NCBI GenBank assembly: GCA_964414425.1
Contig: CAYPWL010000019.1
Span: 1 to 64,000 of the forward strand
DNA length: 64,000 nucleotides
Source of the DNA: GYS-P2D sp964414425
GTDB taxonomy: Bacteria > Bacteroidota > Bacteroidia > Chitinophagales > Saprospiraceae
Direction of reading: 5' to 3'
The position numbers and the translations under genes were made by a program. Every line of letters starts with the position of its first letter. Position 1 is the stretch's first letter. Below, one piece after another: positions 34,777-43,062 of this stretch. Under the pieces are notes generated by a model. That model had not been told where the DNA came from. It ran no database searches and saw only the letters and a list, made by a program, of their open reading frames with translations.

Positions 34777-36423
34777 CTATGTATGCACCCATGCCTCAAA
34801 ATCTTGTACAGACATCGTATTCAGACAATTATCTGGTCTGAGCCCTCCCTTACGAGCTGCATAGACGCCATACTTAATGTCCTTGATGCCTTCAGTACTG
34901 TGGGCATCTGGATTAATTGATAGGAGAACCCCTTGAGACTGTGCATACTCAATCCACGTCCAGTCTATATCCAATCGATATGGGCTCGCATTGATTTCTA
35001 TAGCTACATGATGCTCTGCACAAGCATCGATTAAGACCTTATGATCGACGGGGTAGCCCTCCCGAGATAAGAGCAGACGACCCGTAGGATGTCCTAATAT
35101 AGATACGGCAGGATGCGCAATAGCCGTAAGCAACCTATGCATCGCCTTCTCTTGGGTCATCTTCAGATTAGAATGTACGGATGCGATCACGAGCTCAAAA
35201 TTCTTTAAGAACTCATCGTCGTAGTCCAACCTGCCATCGTAGAGTATGTCACACTCAATACTCTTGAATACTCTAAAATCTGTACGCTCGCTATTGAGCT
35301 GATCGATCTCACGGATTTGCTGAAGCACACGCTCTTCGTTGAGACCATTGGCATAAAACGCAGCCTTACTATGATCACTCATCACGAGGTACTCATATCC
35401 GAGGTCTTTACTCGCCTGAGCCATCTCTGCGATAGATGCTGTACCGTCACTGTAAGTTGAGTGAGAATGCACGACTCCCTTAATATCAGCTTGCGTGATG
35501 AGTTCGATCTTGTTACCTGCCTTAACCTGATCTATGATATTGGGATTTTCTCTTAGTTCAGGAGGTATATAATCAAGATTCTGTTGCCCGAACACTTCGC
35601 TATCAGAACTTGACACTGGGCCATATAACTTATCCCAATGTGCCAGAAACTCTGAGGAGCCACTACCCTCCCAGAGGCGTTGATCATATTCATCTGTCTC
35701 ACAATAAGTAAGTAAGACATTCACGCCTTGATAATCAAGGTCTTCTACTTCGGGGTCGACCAAATCCTCACTCATCAGATACTCGATCAGCTCATGCTCA
35801 GGGATATCGCTGAGTAACTCTATACCATCAACTATAGGATTGAGTCGGCGGATGCCGTTGATAAAATCTATCCTTCCTTCGCCGTCAAATTCTTGTCGGA
35901 GGAGATCGAGCAGTTCGTTTGCAATATCTTCTATATGACCCATGAGGTATTTCCCTTGACTGGATAGAAAATACTCCAGCTGTTCTTTGAGGTTTTGCTG
36001 TGTTTTCGCTCCAAAACCCTTGAGGTCTATGAGCCTATTTTCCTCACAGGCATAGAGTAGTTCTCCTGGCGTCTCGATCCCCATCTGTTCCCAGATGATG
36101 CGTATTTTCTTAGGGCCAAAGCCCTTCATCTGTAGCATCTGAACTACGCCTGGAGGGGTGTTTTGGATATATCGGGTTAAGGTGTTGATCTCTCCTGTCT
36201 CTCGCAGCTCAATGATCTTGTCAGCTATGGCCTTACCGATACCCTGTACCTCCAGTAATTCCTCACGTGTCTGTTCGACTACTGGTATAGCCAACTTCCT
36301 GATATTCACATAAGCCGAAGAATAAGATCTAGTCTTAAAGGGATTCTCGCCATGGAGTTCGAGCAGCTTGCCGAGCAAATTAAATTGTCTTGCTACTTCT
36401 TTATTCGTTAAGGGGGCATTCAT
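34777..36423 (-). CDS. polX: PolX-type protein with PHP exonuclease domain and degenerate polymerase site
   Basis: 548 residues, normal PolX length. N-terminal helix-hairpin-helix motifs (LLEVQGIGKAIADKIIEL, MKGFGPKKIRIIWEQMGI, LKGFGAKTQQNL). A nucleotidyltransferase-like middle follows, then a C-terminal PHP domain (about 310-548) with all metal motifs: VVHSHSTYSDG, MSDHSKA, IECDILYDG, SVHSN, LGHPTGR, EINASPYRLD, NPDAHST. The polymerase site is unusual: where the family has GDxD the sequence is VDGIELL, and the third Asp region reads GVNVLLTYC. So 3'-5' exonuclease/phosphoesterase activity is likely, but polymerase activity is doubtful. Confidence 0.9.
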   Translation of the reverse strand: MNAPLTNKEVARQFNLLGKLLELHGENPFKTRSYSSAYVNIRKLAIPVVEQTREELLEVQGIGKAIADKIIELRETGEINTLTRYIQNTPPGVVQMLQMKGFGPKKIRIIWEQMGIETPGELLYACEENRLIDLKGFGAKTQQNLKEQLEYFLSSQGKYLMGHIEDIANELLDLLRQEFDGEGRIDFINGIRRLNPIVDGIELLSDIPEHELIEYLMSEDLVDPEVEDLDYQGVNVLLTYCETDEYDQRLWEGSGSSEFLAHWDKLYGPVSSSDSEVFGQQNLDYIPPELRENPNIIDQVKAGNKIELITQADIKGVVHSHSTYSDGTASIAEMAQASKDLGYEYLVMSDHSKAAFYANGLNEERVLQQIREIDQLNSERTDFRVFKSIECDILYDGRLDYDDEFLKNFELVIASVHSNLKMTQEKAMHRLLTAIAHPAVSILGHPTGRLLLSREGYPVDHKVLIDACAEHHVAIEINASPYRLDIDWTWIEYAQSQGVLLSINPDAHSTEGIKDIKYGVYAARKGGLRPDNCLNTMSVQDFEAWVHT

Positions 36424-36447
36424 TGACTAAAAAATATATAAACCGCC

Positions 36448-36478
36448 TTTTTAGGGCTGCTTGGATTCATTAATTTTG
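36448..36478 (+). promoter_or_regulatory. Promoter of the MORN lipoprotein gene
   Basis: TTTT at 36448-36451, a 19-base spacer, then TAATTTTG at 36471-36478, a full -7 consensus. Because the last G of the -7 box is the first base of a possible GTG start at 36478, translation must begin later, at the ATG at 36505. Confidence 0.65.
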
Positions 36479-36504
36479 TGAGCATAAATAAATCACTCAT
36501 CCAA

Positions 36505-37098
36505 ATGAAGCAAATATTATTCTTTTTGTTGATTGCAACACTACTGTCTTGTGGCGGAAGTGGTGTCGTAGGACCTACCTATGATCTTAAAGGCTACGAG
36601 ACTGAGTCCATAGGTGGAGGTGCAGAGTTGGTGAGTTATAAATCTGAAAACGGGTACTACCTTGCTCAAGGATCTGTAATTGATGGAGTGAGAAATGGCT
36701 CTTGGGTAACCTTTCATCCTAATACCAATAAAGTAAAGAGTATCACTAATTACGTCAATGGTGTAAAAAATGGTGTCACTATCGAGATGAATGATCGAGG
36801 TCAAATTGAGAAACTTCAGGGTTTCAAGAACGATGAGTTACACGGGATTCAGGCGAACTACAAATTTGGCAGGCCAACTGATGAAAATAGCTACAAAGAC
36901 GGTGTAAGAGACGGGCCATTTGCGATATACACTAACCAAGCAAAAATCCAGAAGAAAGGCTCATTTAAGAATGGTAAGCAACATGGGAAGCTTCAGTTCT
37001 TCGATGAAGAAGGCTTCATGACACTGGAGTATACCTATGAAAACGGCGAGAAAGTAAGCGGTGGAATCATCGAACGTCCTGCCACAGAAGAGCAATAA
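36505..37098 (+). CDS. MORN/YwqK-repeat lipoprotein
   Basis: 197 residues from the ATG at 36505; the lipobox is LLSC (Cys about 16) followed by GGSGVVGP. The mature part has about five MORN-like repeats: VRNGSWVTFHPNTNKVKS, VKNGVTIEMNDRGQIEK, ELHGIQANYKFG, VRDGPFAIYTNQAKIQ, and KQHGKLQFFDEEG. Such proteins are often annotated as YwqK-type antitoxins, but here the signal peptide and repeats point to a surface or periplasmic beta-structure with unknown binding partner. Confidence 0.87.
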   Translation: MKQILFFLLIATLLSCGGSGVVGPTYDLKGYETESIGGGAELVSYKSENGYYLAQGSVIDGVRNGSWVTFHPNTNKVKSITNYVNGVKNGVTIEMNDRGQIEKLQGFKNDELHGIQANYKFGRPTDENSYKDGVRDGPFAIYTNQAKIQKKGSFKNGKQHGKLQFFDEEGFMTLEYTYENGEKVSGGIIERPATEEQ

Positions 37099-37110
37099 TA
37101 CTCAGAAGAC

Positions 37111-38235
37111 TTACTTGTTGAGTTCCTTGATCAGAGCAAAGCTCAGTTGTTCAATAGAGCTCATGCTGGAATGAAATCCTGAAACATTGGATAGTATGAC
37201 TACCGATGTCTCATGATCTTTGTCAATAGTCAATGATGAGGTATAGCCTCCGGTTCCTCCATTGTGCCATAGCCAACGTCCACCACTCTCTGGATTTATA
37301 ATGTGCCATCCCAGACCCATCTCCATGTTCTCATTTATATTATGAGTGGTGTTATGGGTTATATCGGATGAAGTAAGGCTTCCATCAATCTGAGATTGAG
37401 CGAATTGGATCAAGTCCTCAACTGTGGATAGGATACCTCCCGCTCCAACCAATACATCAAAATCCCAATTAGCTGCTATCTCACCATTAAAGTGTCTTCC
37501 CGAGACAATTTGATCTTGAGCAATATTCGCTCTAATCGAGCTCGTATGATTAAGTCCAAGAGGAGTGCATATACGCTCTTGGAGCAGCTCTTCGTAAGAC
37601 TGCCCCATTTGTTCCGTGAGGATATATCCCAATAGGCCTGCTCCCAAATTGGAGTAGGCATACGCCTCACCAGGTAGCGTTGACAACTCAACTTCTGAAG
37701 ACAGATATTCCATGAGGAGTTGACTATCGTAATCTTTATAAGGATTAGATGTTGTGCTATTTAGATTAGCTGGCAGGGGAAATAATCCAGATGTATGATT
37801 AGAAAGATGTTGTAGCGTCACCCCGTAATCGTCAAGATCATTAAGCCCTAACAATTGACCTGCTCTATCATCCAGACTGACTATCTCCTGATCGACCATC
37901 TGACCCAGTATAGTGGACGTAAATACCTTACTGATAGATCCGATTTCAAATACCTTGTCCTTGTTATCAACAAGAGTCAGTGCTCCGTCAATTTTCATGA
38001 CACCGATATAATGTATCTGCTCCCTTTTTAAGAGAGCAATAGCGAGCTGAGTAGAGTCAGCAAAAGGTCTTGTATGATCATCTATGATCTCCAGTAAGCT
38101 CTGATCAAGAGCATCCTTATGAACGTTTTTAATCATGTTCCGATCTTGTCCGACCAGTACGTAAGTCGATAATATCACTCCTAATAAAGCGAACAGAATC
38201 CTGCGGATATACATAGGCAATTGAATTAAAGACAT
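37111..38235 (-). CDS. Secreted serine hydrolase, class C beta-lactamase family
   Basis: 374 residues; the signal peptide is best read from the second Met (38214; YIRRILFALLGVILSTYVLV). Catalytic motifs: SxxK as GSISKVFTS (Ser nucleophile and Lys), the Tyr motif YAYSNLGAGL, and the HxG box WHNGGTGGYTSS. The family contains penicillin-binding proteins, esterases and D-amino-peptidases besides AmpC, so beta-lactamase activity is not implied. Stands alone, convergent with the MORN gene. Confidence 0.9.
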   Translation of the reverse strand: MSLIQLPMYIRRILFALLGVILSTYVLVGQDRNMIKNVHKDALDQSLLEIIDDHTRPFADSTQLAIALLKREQIHYIGVMKIDGALTLVDNKDKVFEIGSISKVFTSTILGQMVDQEIVSLDDRAGQLLGLNDLDDYGVTLQHLSNHTSGLFPLPANLNSTTSNPYKDYDSQLLMEYLSSEVELSTLPGEAYAYSNLGAGLLGYILTEQMGQSYEELLQERICTPLGLNHTSSIRANIAQDQIVSGRHFNGEIAANWDFDVLVGAGGILSTVEDLIQFAQSQIDGSLTSSDITHNTTHNINENMEMGLGWHIINPESGGRWLWHNGGTGGYTSSLTIDKDHETSVVILSNVSGFHSSMSSIEQLSFALIKELNK

Positions 38236-38333
38236 AAGTTATCACATCTCAAGGTATAAGCTTTAAGTATTCTGATCAAACTTCTCGCTTACTCGACGAG
38301 TATACCCAAACTGTCAATTATCCTGTTAAATCA

Positions 38334-38364
38334 GTTGATTACATATTATAATTAATTATATTTG
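38334..38364 (+). promoter_or_regulatory. Promoter of the helicase-like/HsdR_N cluster
   Basis: GTTG at 38334-38337, a 19-base spacer, then TATATTTG at 38357-38364, an exact TAnnTTTG -7 box 20 bases before the ATG at 38385. No further promoter is visible before the two downstream genes, whose starts overlap or lie close to the previous stop. Confidence 0.72.
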
Positions 38365-38384
38365 AATGGATTTAATGAAAACGT

Positions 38385-40646
38385 ATGTCACTACAAGTGT
38401 CCCACCCGCTTATAGCGCAAGCTATATATCAAGACAGCAAAGGTCTTGTCAATATCATTCTTACAGACGATAGAGCACACCAAGCAGAGGTATTATACCA
38501 ATCTGTAAAGTCGAGCCTATTGGCTGGAGAGCATTGTTATATCGCCGTGTCAGAGTCAGAGAAATCATCTGAGCCCGCTCACATGTTGTCACAGTATAAT
38601 CTGGCTCATCTCAGCGCTGAGCTTCAATCAATGGTGACGGCTAATCAGGATGTTTTGGCCCGATCCAAATCTCTGGAGACGCTCCAGCGCATTACGATCG
38701 AAGGTAACAAGCTCGCTAAGCTGACGATCAATAGAGATGTCATCTTAGATCAGATCAAGGCACAACTCGGCAAGTTTTCATCTCTTGTGACACCACAAGA
38801 AACATTCAATGAGTACATACTCAATACGGAGCAGTCTGGAGATGCCATCAACACCATCCCAGTATCTCAAGAGCTACTCTCTCGCAAGATCGACTATACT
38901 GTGCTACGTGGATTTAGCACATTAGGGGAGCTTCATGACAGCAGGTTTAGCTGGGTTCAAACTGAACTCATTCCATCTTGGGTCTATGGTTCTGAGCAGA
39001 CTTATAGACATTATGTCAATCAGATCGAGAGCATTAAACTATCTGTAGATTATATCAACACAGAACTGTCACAGATATCGAGTGAGATAACTGATGCGTT
39101 GGACAGGCAGCTACAATATGAGCTTGGACAAATAGAAAAAGCCAAAGCAGCATTAGTCAAATATCTACCCACCAGCGAATTGGATTCTACAAGAGACCAG
39201 CACCTCAGAATCCAAAGCATCATTACACCATTACAATCAGAGTTAATTGAGTTTTCTGTAGCTCCAGCAGATGATCAACCCTCCATTAATCAGGTTATCG
39301 AAGAATTAGACTCTATTCTGCTCAACAGGGATGCTCATAGAGCAAAAAGAATCAGTACTCTCATGAGTAGAGCAACTCCATTTAACACGCAAGATGAGCG
39401 GCTCGACAATCTAAATGTCCGATTATCAGAACTTAAGCTTACCACAGATACGATTGATTCCCTCAAGGATATCATCAAAAAGAGATACTTCAATTTAGCT
39501 TCCATAGTCTCAGACTGCGAAACCATCACTAAGACCCTGAATCATGTATTGAACATCCTCACAGACGATCAATACAGTAACTACAGATTACTACAAGCGG
39601 AGCTTAACTGCTCTGAGGCTTTAGTCTCGACATTAACCATGCAGCCTCAGGGTGATTGGGGTCAGGCCCTCTTAGCACTTTACATCCAGAGTCTCCAATC
39701 CAGTAAATCTCTATTGATACAACAGGATCAAGAGCTGATCGACAATTACGATCAGTACCAAAGGCTCTGCCGACGTATAAAAAGAACAGAATCAGAAGTA
39801 CTACATAATATCTGGACGGATATCAGAACCGACGCATTACATCAGAGTGGAGGAAGATCTGTGCAGCAATTATCCGATGCTGTGATAGCTGGTAATATGC
39901 AGCATGTCTTGACTCATTACTTCCCTATTAAAATCGTTACTCCTGAGGAACTGGATCAACATGATGTGTTACCAGATAGCAAAATCATATTCTTGAATAA
40001 TGGTAATGTCATCGTGGCACGCCTACAAGAACTCACGCAACAGCATCACATCGTCATCTTAGGCGGCAAACTCCGTAATATCGGCAGGGTGCAAGATCAA
40101 TTGTCTACACAAGTCTTAGAGATGGATACTCCTTCAGTCCAAGAGTATAAACCATTTAGCTCGTTGCAGAGCGGTGATCGATTAGCACAAGCAAAGAGTC
40201 TTGCACTGGCTATCAATATGATATGTGATCGATTTGATGTGATACAATTGAGGGATAAGTCAATCATCTCATTATGCAGTGACGTGCTATCACAGAAGAT
40301 CATAAATATGCTACCGCCGCAACAGGTTAATCTCCTCTATCAGAACTCATCTCAATATGAAGAACTGGTTGATGCGATGATTCATGAAGATCGTGAGATA
40401 TACATCCTTCATGAGAATGGGCTGCTTGATGCACGTCGACTATCGCATCTCGATTGGCAGTTGGAGACCATTGAACAGATCATACGTACAGATATTAAAC
40501 TACTCAATATCACAACGCATCAATTGACTTACGATTTAGATGCGACTCTTATGAACGTTTTTGAGGCCATAGTCAGTTCTAATACTGCAGAACCGATTAA
40601 AGACGTGACAAGCCCTACTGATGAACTTGCAACAGTACCAATCTAA
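38385..40646 (+). CDS. Helicase-like protein lacking recognisable ATPase motifs
   Basis: 753 residues, no signal or membrane segment, long predicted helices and coiled coil (about 205-490). The order of segments resembles a superfamily 1 helicase of the DUF4011/AAA_11 type. LLAGEHCYIAVSESEKSSEP resembles the strand after motif I (la.GK.vlvVSekraA). HYFPIKIVTPEELDQ then SKIIFLNNG resembles the region before and at motif II, where DEAS is expected. HHIVILGGKLRNI resembles motif III (vvGD.kQL). RDKSIISLCSDVLSQKIINML resembles motif V-type strands. No GxxGxGKT, DExx or GDxxQ is present. I therefore infer a catalytically dead helicase scaffold; the homology itself needs a profile search. The HsdR_N gene overlaps its end by 26 bases. 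Confidence 0.7.
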   Translation: MSLQVSHPLIAQAIYQDSKGLVNIILTDDRAHQAEVLYQSVKSSLLAGEHCYIAVSESEKSSEPAHMLSQYNLAHLSAELQSMVTANQDVLARSKSLETLQRITIEGNKLAKLTINRDVILDQIKAQLGKFSSLVTPQETFNEYILNTEQSGDAINTIPVSQELLSRKIDYTVLRGFSTLGELHDSRFSWVQTELIPSWVYGSEQTYRHYVNQIESIKLSVDYINTELSQISSEITDALDRQLQYELGQIEKAKAALVKYLPTSELDSTRDQHLRIQSIITPLQSELIEFSVAPADDQPSINQVIEELDSILLNRDAHRAKRISTLMSRATPFNTQDERLDNLNVRLSELKLTTDTIDSLKDIIKKRYFNLASIVSDCETITKTLNHVLNILTDDQYSNYRLLQAELNCSEALVSTLTMQPQGDWGQALLALYIQSLQSSKSLLIQQDQELIDNYDQYQRLCRRIKRTESEVLHNIWTDIRTDALHQSGGRSVQQLSDAVIAGNMQHVLTHYFPIKIVTPEELDQHDVLPDSKIIFLNNGNVIVARLQELTQQHHIVILGGKLRNIGRVQDQLSTQVLEMDTPSVQEYKPFSSLQSGDRLAQAKSLALAINMICDRFDVIQLRDKSIISLCSDVLSQKIINMLPPQQVNLLYQNSSQYEELVDAMIHEDREIYILHENGLLDARRLSHLDWQLETIEQIIRTDIKLLNITTHQLTYDLDATLMNVFEAIVSSNTAEPIKDVTSPTDELATVPI

Positions 40647-41061
40647 GCTCAAGCTGCGATCATCTGATACCACAAAACAACTTTGGTGTCATGTCAGAAA
40701 GAAGTGGTTAGTACTGACTCCTGAGGAAGTAGTCCGACAGTGTGCACTGCTCTATCTGATGGAAGAAAAAAAACATTCGGATAGACTCATAGCAGTTGAA
40801 AAGAGCATCACATACTTCAAGGTTAAGAAGAGGTACGATATCGTCGTATTCGATCAAGCTATGACCCCATTGATCTTGATCGAATGCAAAAGCCCCGATG
40901 TACCACTGGATCAAAAAAGCTTCTATCAGATACAATCTTATGATAGCGTGATTGATGGACAGCATTTATGGCTCACTAATGGTCATCAAAACATTATATT
41001 AGCTAAAGCAGATAACGATAATCAATTGATCATACGGATGGACTTACCCCATGCGAAGTGA
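40621..41061 (+). CDS. Stand-alone HsdR_N-type nuclease domain protein
   Basis: 146 residues comprising one type I restriction enzyme R N-terminal domain (HSDR_N_2). The PD-(D/E)xK core is visible: Asp in KRYDIVVFD, then LILIECKSPD with the E-x-K pair, plus a preceding acidic residue in LIAVEKSITYFKV. No helicase, HsdM or HsdS is fused or adjacent. Stand-alone forms are common in Bacteroidota. Its ATG lies inside the end of the helicase-like gene (26-base overlap), which implies coupled translation and possibly a nuclease/scaffold pair. Confidence 0.87.
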   Translation: MNLQQYQSKLKLRSSDTTKQLWCHVRKKWLVLTPEEVVRQCALLYLMEEKKHSDRLIAVEKSITYFKVKKRYDIVVFDQAMTPLILIECKSPDVPLDQKSFYQIQSYDSVIDGQHLWLTNGHQNIILAKADNDNQLIIRMDLPHAK

Positions 41062-41091
41062 TTGTTGTTGACATGTAGCCTTATAGTACTT

Positions 41092-41430
41092 ATGAATACC
41101 GAAATTGAGAAATGGACTTATGAACAGTTCATCACCTTCTTATTAATACACGCTTCTTATGCGGATCTCGAGTTCACAGAACCGGAGCAAAAAGCTATTC
41201 TTGATCAAGTTCCTCAAGATACATTTGATGAAGTCAATACTTACTACAACAAGCTCGGTGAATACGAGCAACTCAATGTCATTATGACCTGTAAAGATCG
41301 ATTTATCAAAACCCAAGATGACAAGGCAAAGATGATGAACTTGCTCTCTAATCAATTTCAGGCGGATGGAGCTATCACCAAATTAGAGTTGCTCATGATG
41401 GATTTTTTAGATCGTCTTATTGAGGTTTAA
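41092..41430 (+). CDS. TerB-like small helical protein
   Basis: 112 residues from the ATG at 41092; a TTG at 41062 is possible but would add an unconvincing hydrophobic start. The sequence is all-helical with the pattern FITFLLIHASYADLEFTEPE, YYNKLGEYEQLNVIM, and FQADGAITKLELLMMDFL, which resembles TerB-like/tellurite-resistance domains common in this phylum. It follows the nuclease gene after 30 bases and overlaps the convergent rnz stop by four bases. Function unknown. Confidence 0.75.
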   Translation: MNTEIEKWTYEQFITFLLIHASYADLEFTEPEQKAILDQVPQDTFDEVNTYYNKLGEYEQLNVIMTCKDRFIKTQDDKAKMMNLLSNQFQADGAITKLELLMMDFLDRLIEV

Positions 41431-42338
41431 TCGATCTGATGAGTCTCTCCTCCGATAGCCAGGTGTGAATTACTAAAGACACTTTTTGCTTCATCCAATA
41501 AAAGAGTCAACCCCTTGTATCTACTGCTGTAATGGCCAATGATTAGTTTCTTAGCTTGTGCCATGACTGCTATCTCAGCAGCCTCCTTAGCTGTAGCATG
41601 CATGCGTTCATGGGCTTTTTCTTTCAATTCGTCCAGATAGGTCGCCTCATGATACAGCAGATCCACTTCGTTTATGTGTGGGACAATCTTAGATTCATAC
41701 TTGGTATCTGTACAATATGCAAATGATCGGCATGGTTTGGGCCCATGCGTCAATTTGTCAGGAGAGATAATGGTACCGTTTCGTCTTATCGCCTGACCAT
41801 TTTGGGCCATTTTGATCTCCTCAATACTCAAGCTATAAGCAGTGATAGCCTCAGATTTTACATTTCTCTTCGTATGATGTTCGGTAAATACATAACCGTA
41901 AGTTCGGATGCGATGTACTAACGGTACTGCCTTTATACTCAACCCGTCGATAACACCTAAATCAACCACTCCATCCTCCTCGATCTCTTGATATATAATA
42001 GGATAAGCTATGCTGCCACCAGTGATGCTCACCATATGCTCGATATAGGGCTTGACACCTGTGGGTCCATATATACTGAGTGGATTGGTGCGGCCGTTTA
42101 GATTAAATGAAGTCAACAAACCAGGCAAGCCATATATATGGTCACCGTGAAGATGTGTAATAAAGATGTGCTCTATCTTAGATCGTCTGATGCCATACTC
42201 TGTCATCTTGATCTGAGCACCCTCACCACAATCAAGGACAAATAGTTTGTGATTATAGTTAAGTATAAAACTTGAACTGAATCGATCCGGTGTTGGAAAC
42301 GCTGAGTTGGCTCCAAGCACCGTAAACTCGAACGGAAT
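41427..42338 (-). CDS. rnz: Ribonuclease Z (tRNA 3' endonuclease)
   Basis: Removes 3' trailers from tRNA precursors. The metallo-beta-lactamase core has FITHLHGDHIYGLPG, SFAYCTDTKYES, LYHEATYLDE, HMATA-like ERMHATAKEAAEIA, and LIIGHYSSRYKG. The usual N-terminal strand FEFTVLGANSAFP is encoded upstream of the first standard start (GTG at 42320, inside that strand). No ATG, GTG or TTG exists between the in-frame TGA and that point. ATT at 42338-42336 is placed exactly where Met is expected before PFEFTVLG. I annotate from ATT (303 residues); the start is uncertain, the gene is not. Confidence 0.88.
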   Translation of the reverse strand: MPFEFTVLGANSAFPTPDRFSSSFILNYNHKLFVLDCGEGAQIKMTEYGIRRSKIEHIFITHLHGDHIYGLPGLLTSFNLNGRTNPLSIYGPTGVKPYIEHMVSITGGSIAYPIIYQEIEEDGVVDLGVIDGLSIKAVPLVHRIRTYGYVFTEHHTKRNVKSEAITAYSLSIEEIKMAQNGQAIRRNGTIISPDKLTHGPKPCRSFAYCTDTKYESKIVPHINEVDLLYHEATYLDELKEKAHERMHATAKEAAEIAVMAQAKKLIIGHYSSRYKGLTLLLDEAKSVFSNSHLAIGGETHQID

Positions 42339-42339
42339 G

Positions 42340-42717
42340 CTACTCTTCTTCTCCAGAAAGCTCTTTCTGTAGCTCTTCCATCATCACAAAGTCAATGCTC
42401 TCTGCAAGTGTAGGAACAATATTAAGTATAGTCTGTAGTCTTGATATTTCGATGAGCTTCTCAACGGCAGGATGAGATACGTTAGTAATTACGAATGCTC
42501 CGAAGTTATTCCAGAGCCTATTAGCAGTTAAAATAGCACTGAGCCCAGACGAATCAACATATTTCACATTGGACATATCCAAGATCAAATTTTTCACTCC
42601 TTCGTTTCTTAAGAACACAAATTCACTCTTCACATCAGGTGCTAATAGTGAGTTGAGATTCTCCTCTTCTAATTTCAATACAGAGTAACGGTCTTTCTTG
42701 TCTAAACTAAATTTCAT
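42340..42717 (-). CDS. STAS-domain anti-sigma factor antagonist
   Basis: 125 residues, one STAS domain with the phospho-acceptor motif KYVDSSGLSAIL. The N-terminal strand KKDRYSVLKLEEENLNSL and the LILDMSNV strand are typical. The acidic C-terminus is MMEELQKELSGEEE. No kinase or sigma factor partner is near; rnz starts inside or just after its stop. In this phylum single STAS proteins often form a constant pair with rnz, so linkage may be historical. A CAAATATA (minus TATATTTG) at 42736-42743 could be its -7 box. Confidence 0.9.
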   Translation of the reverse strand: MKFSLDKKDRYSVLKLEEENLNSLLAPDVKSEFVFLRNEGVKNLILDMSNVKYVDSSGLSAILTANRLWNNFGAFVITNVSHPAVEKLIEISRLQTILNIVPTLAESIDFVMMEELQKELSGEEE

Positions 42718-43062
42718 AGCCTCTTAAATATGCTGCAAATATATAGGTTAAAAGCTAAATCTGAGTTGAATTTATTTCTTACTAAAATCAAAGTACTTTC
42801 AGGGAGAGATGAAGTTTTTAAGCCATTATGAGTAAATTTAATATGTTAAGGAAATATCCTTACTCCTGATTAGGTTACAGGCATAAATATGTGTCATATT
42901 AACAGTAGTAAAATTGTATTTCCTGACAATTGAGCAGATATTGCTGTTTGGCACGTTTTTGTTCGTACAAGGTCATGAACACCACAATGTGCTCAATTTT
43001 AAAATATAATTAGGATCATTTTATCGATCTAATCGTTATTTGATTGGAACATATTATTAGAA
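42718..43062. other. Intergenic region upstream of clpC
   Basis: 345 bases between divergent STAS and clpC genes, AT-rich, without an open frame. The STAS side has a TATATTTG-like -7 box (minus strand, 42743-42736). On the clpC side I found no clear TAnnTTTG; TTATTTG near 43036 is only a partial match. No repeat or hairpin stands out. Confidence 0.6.
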
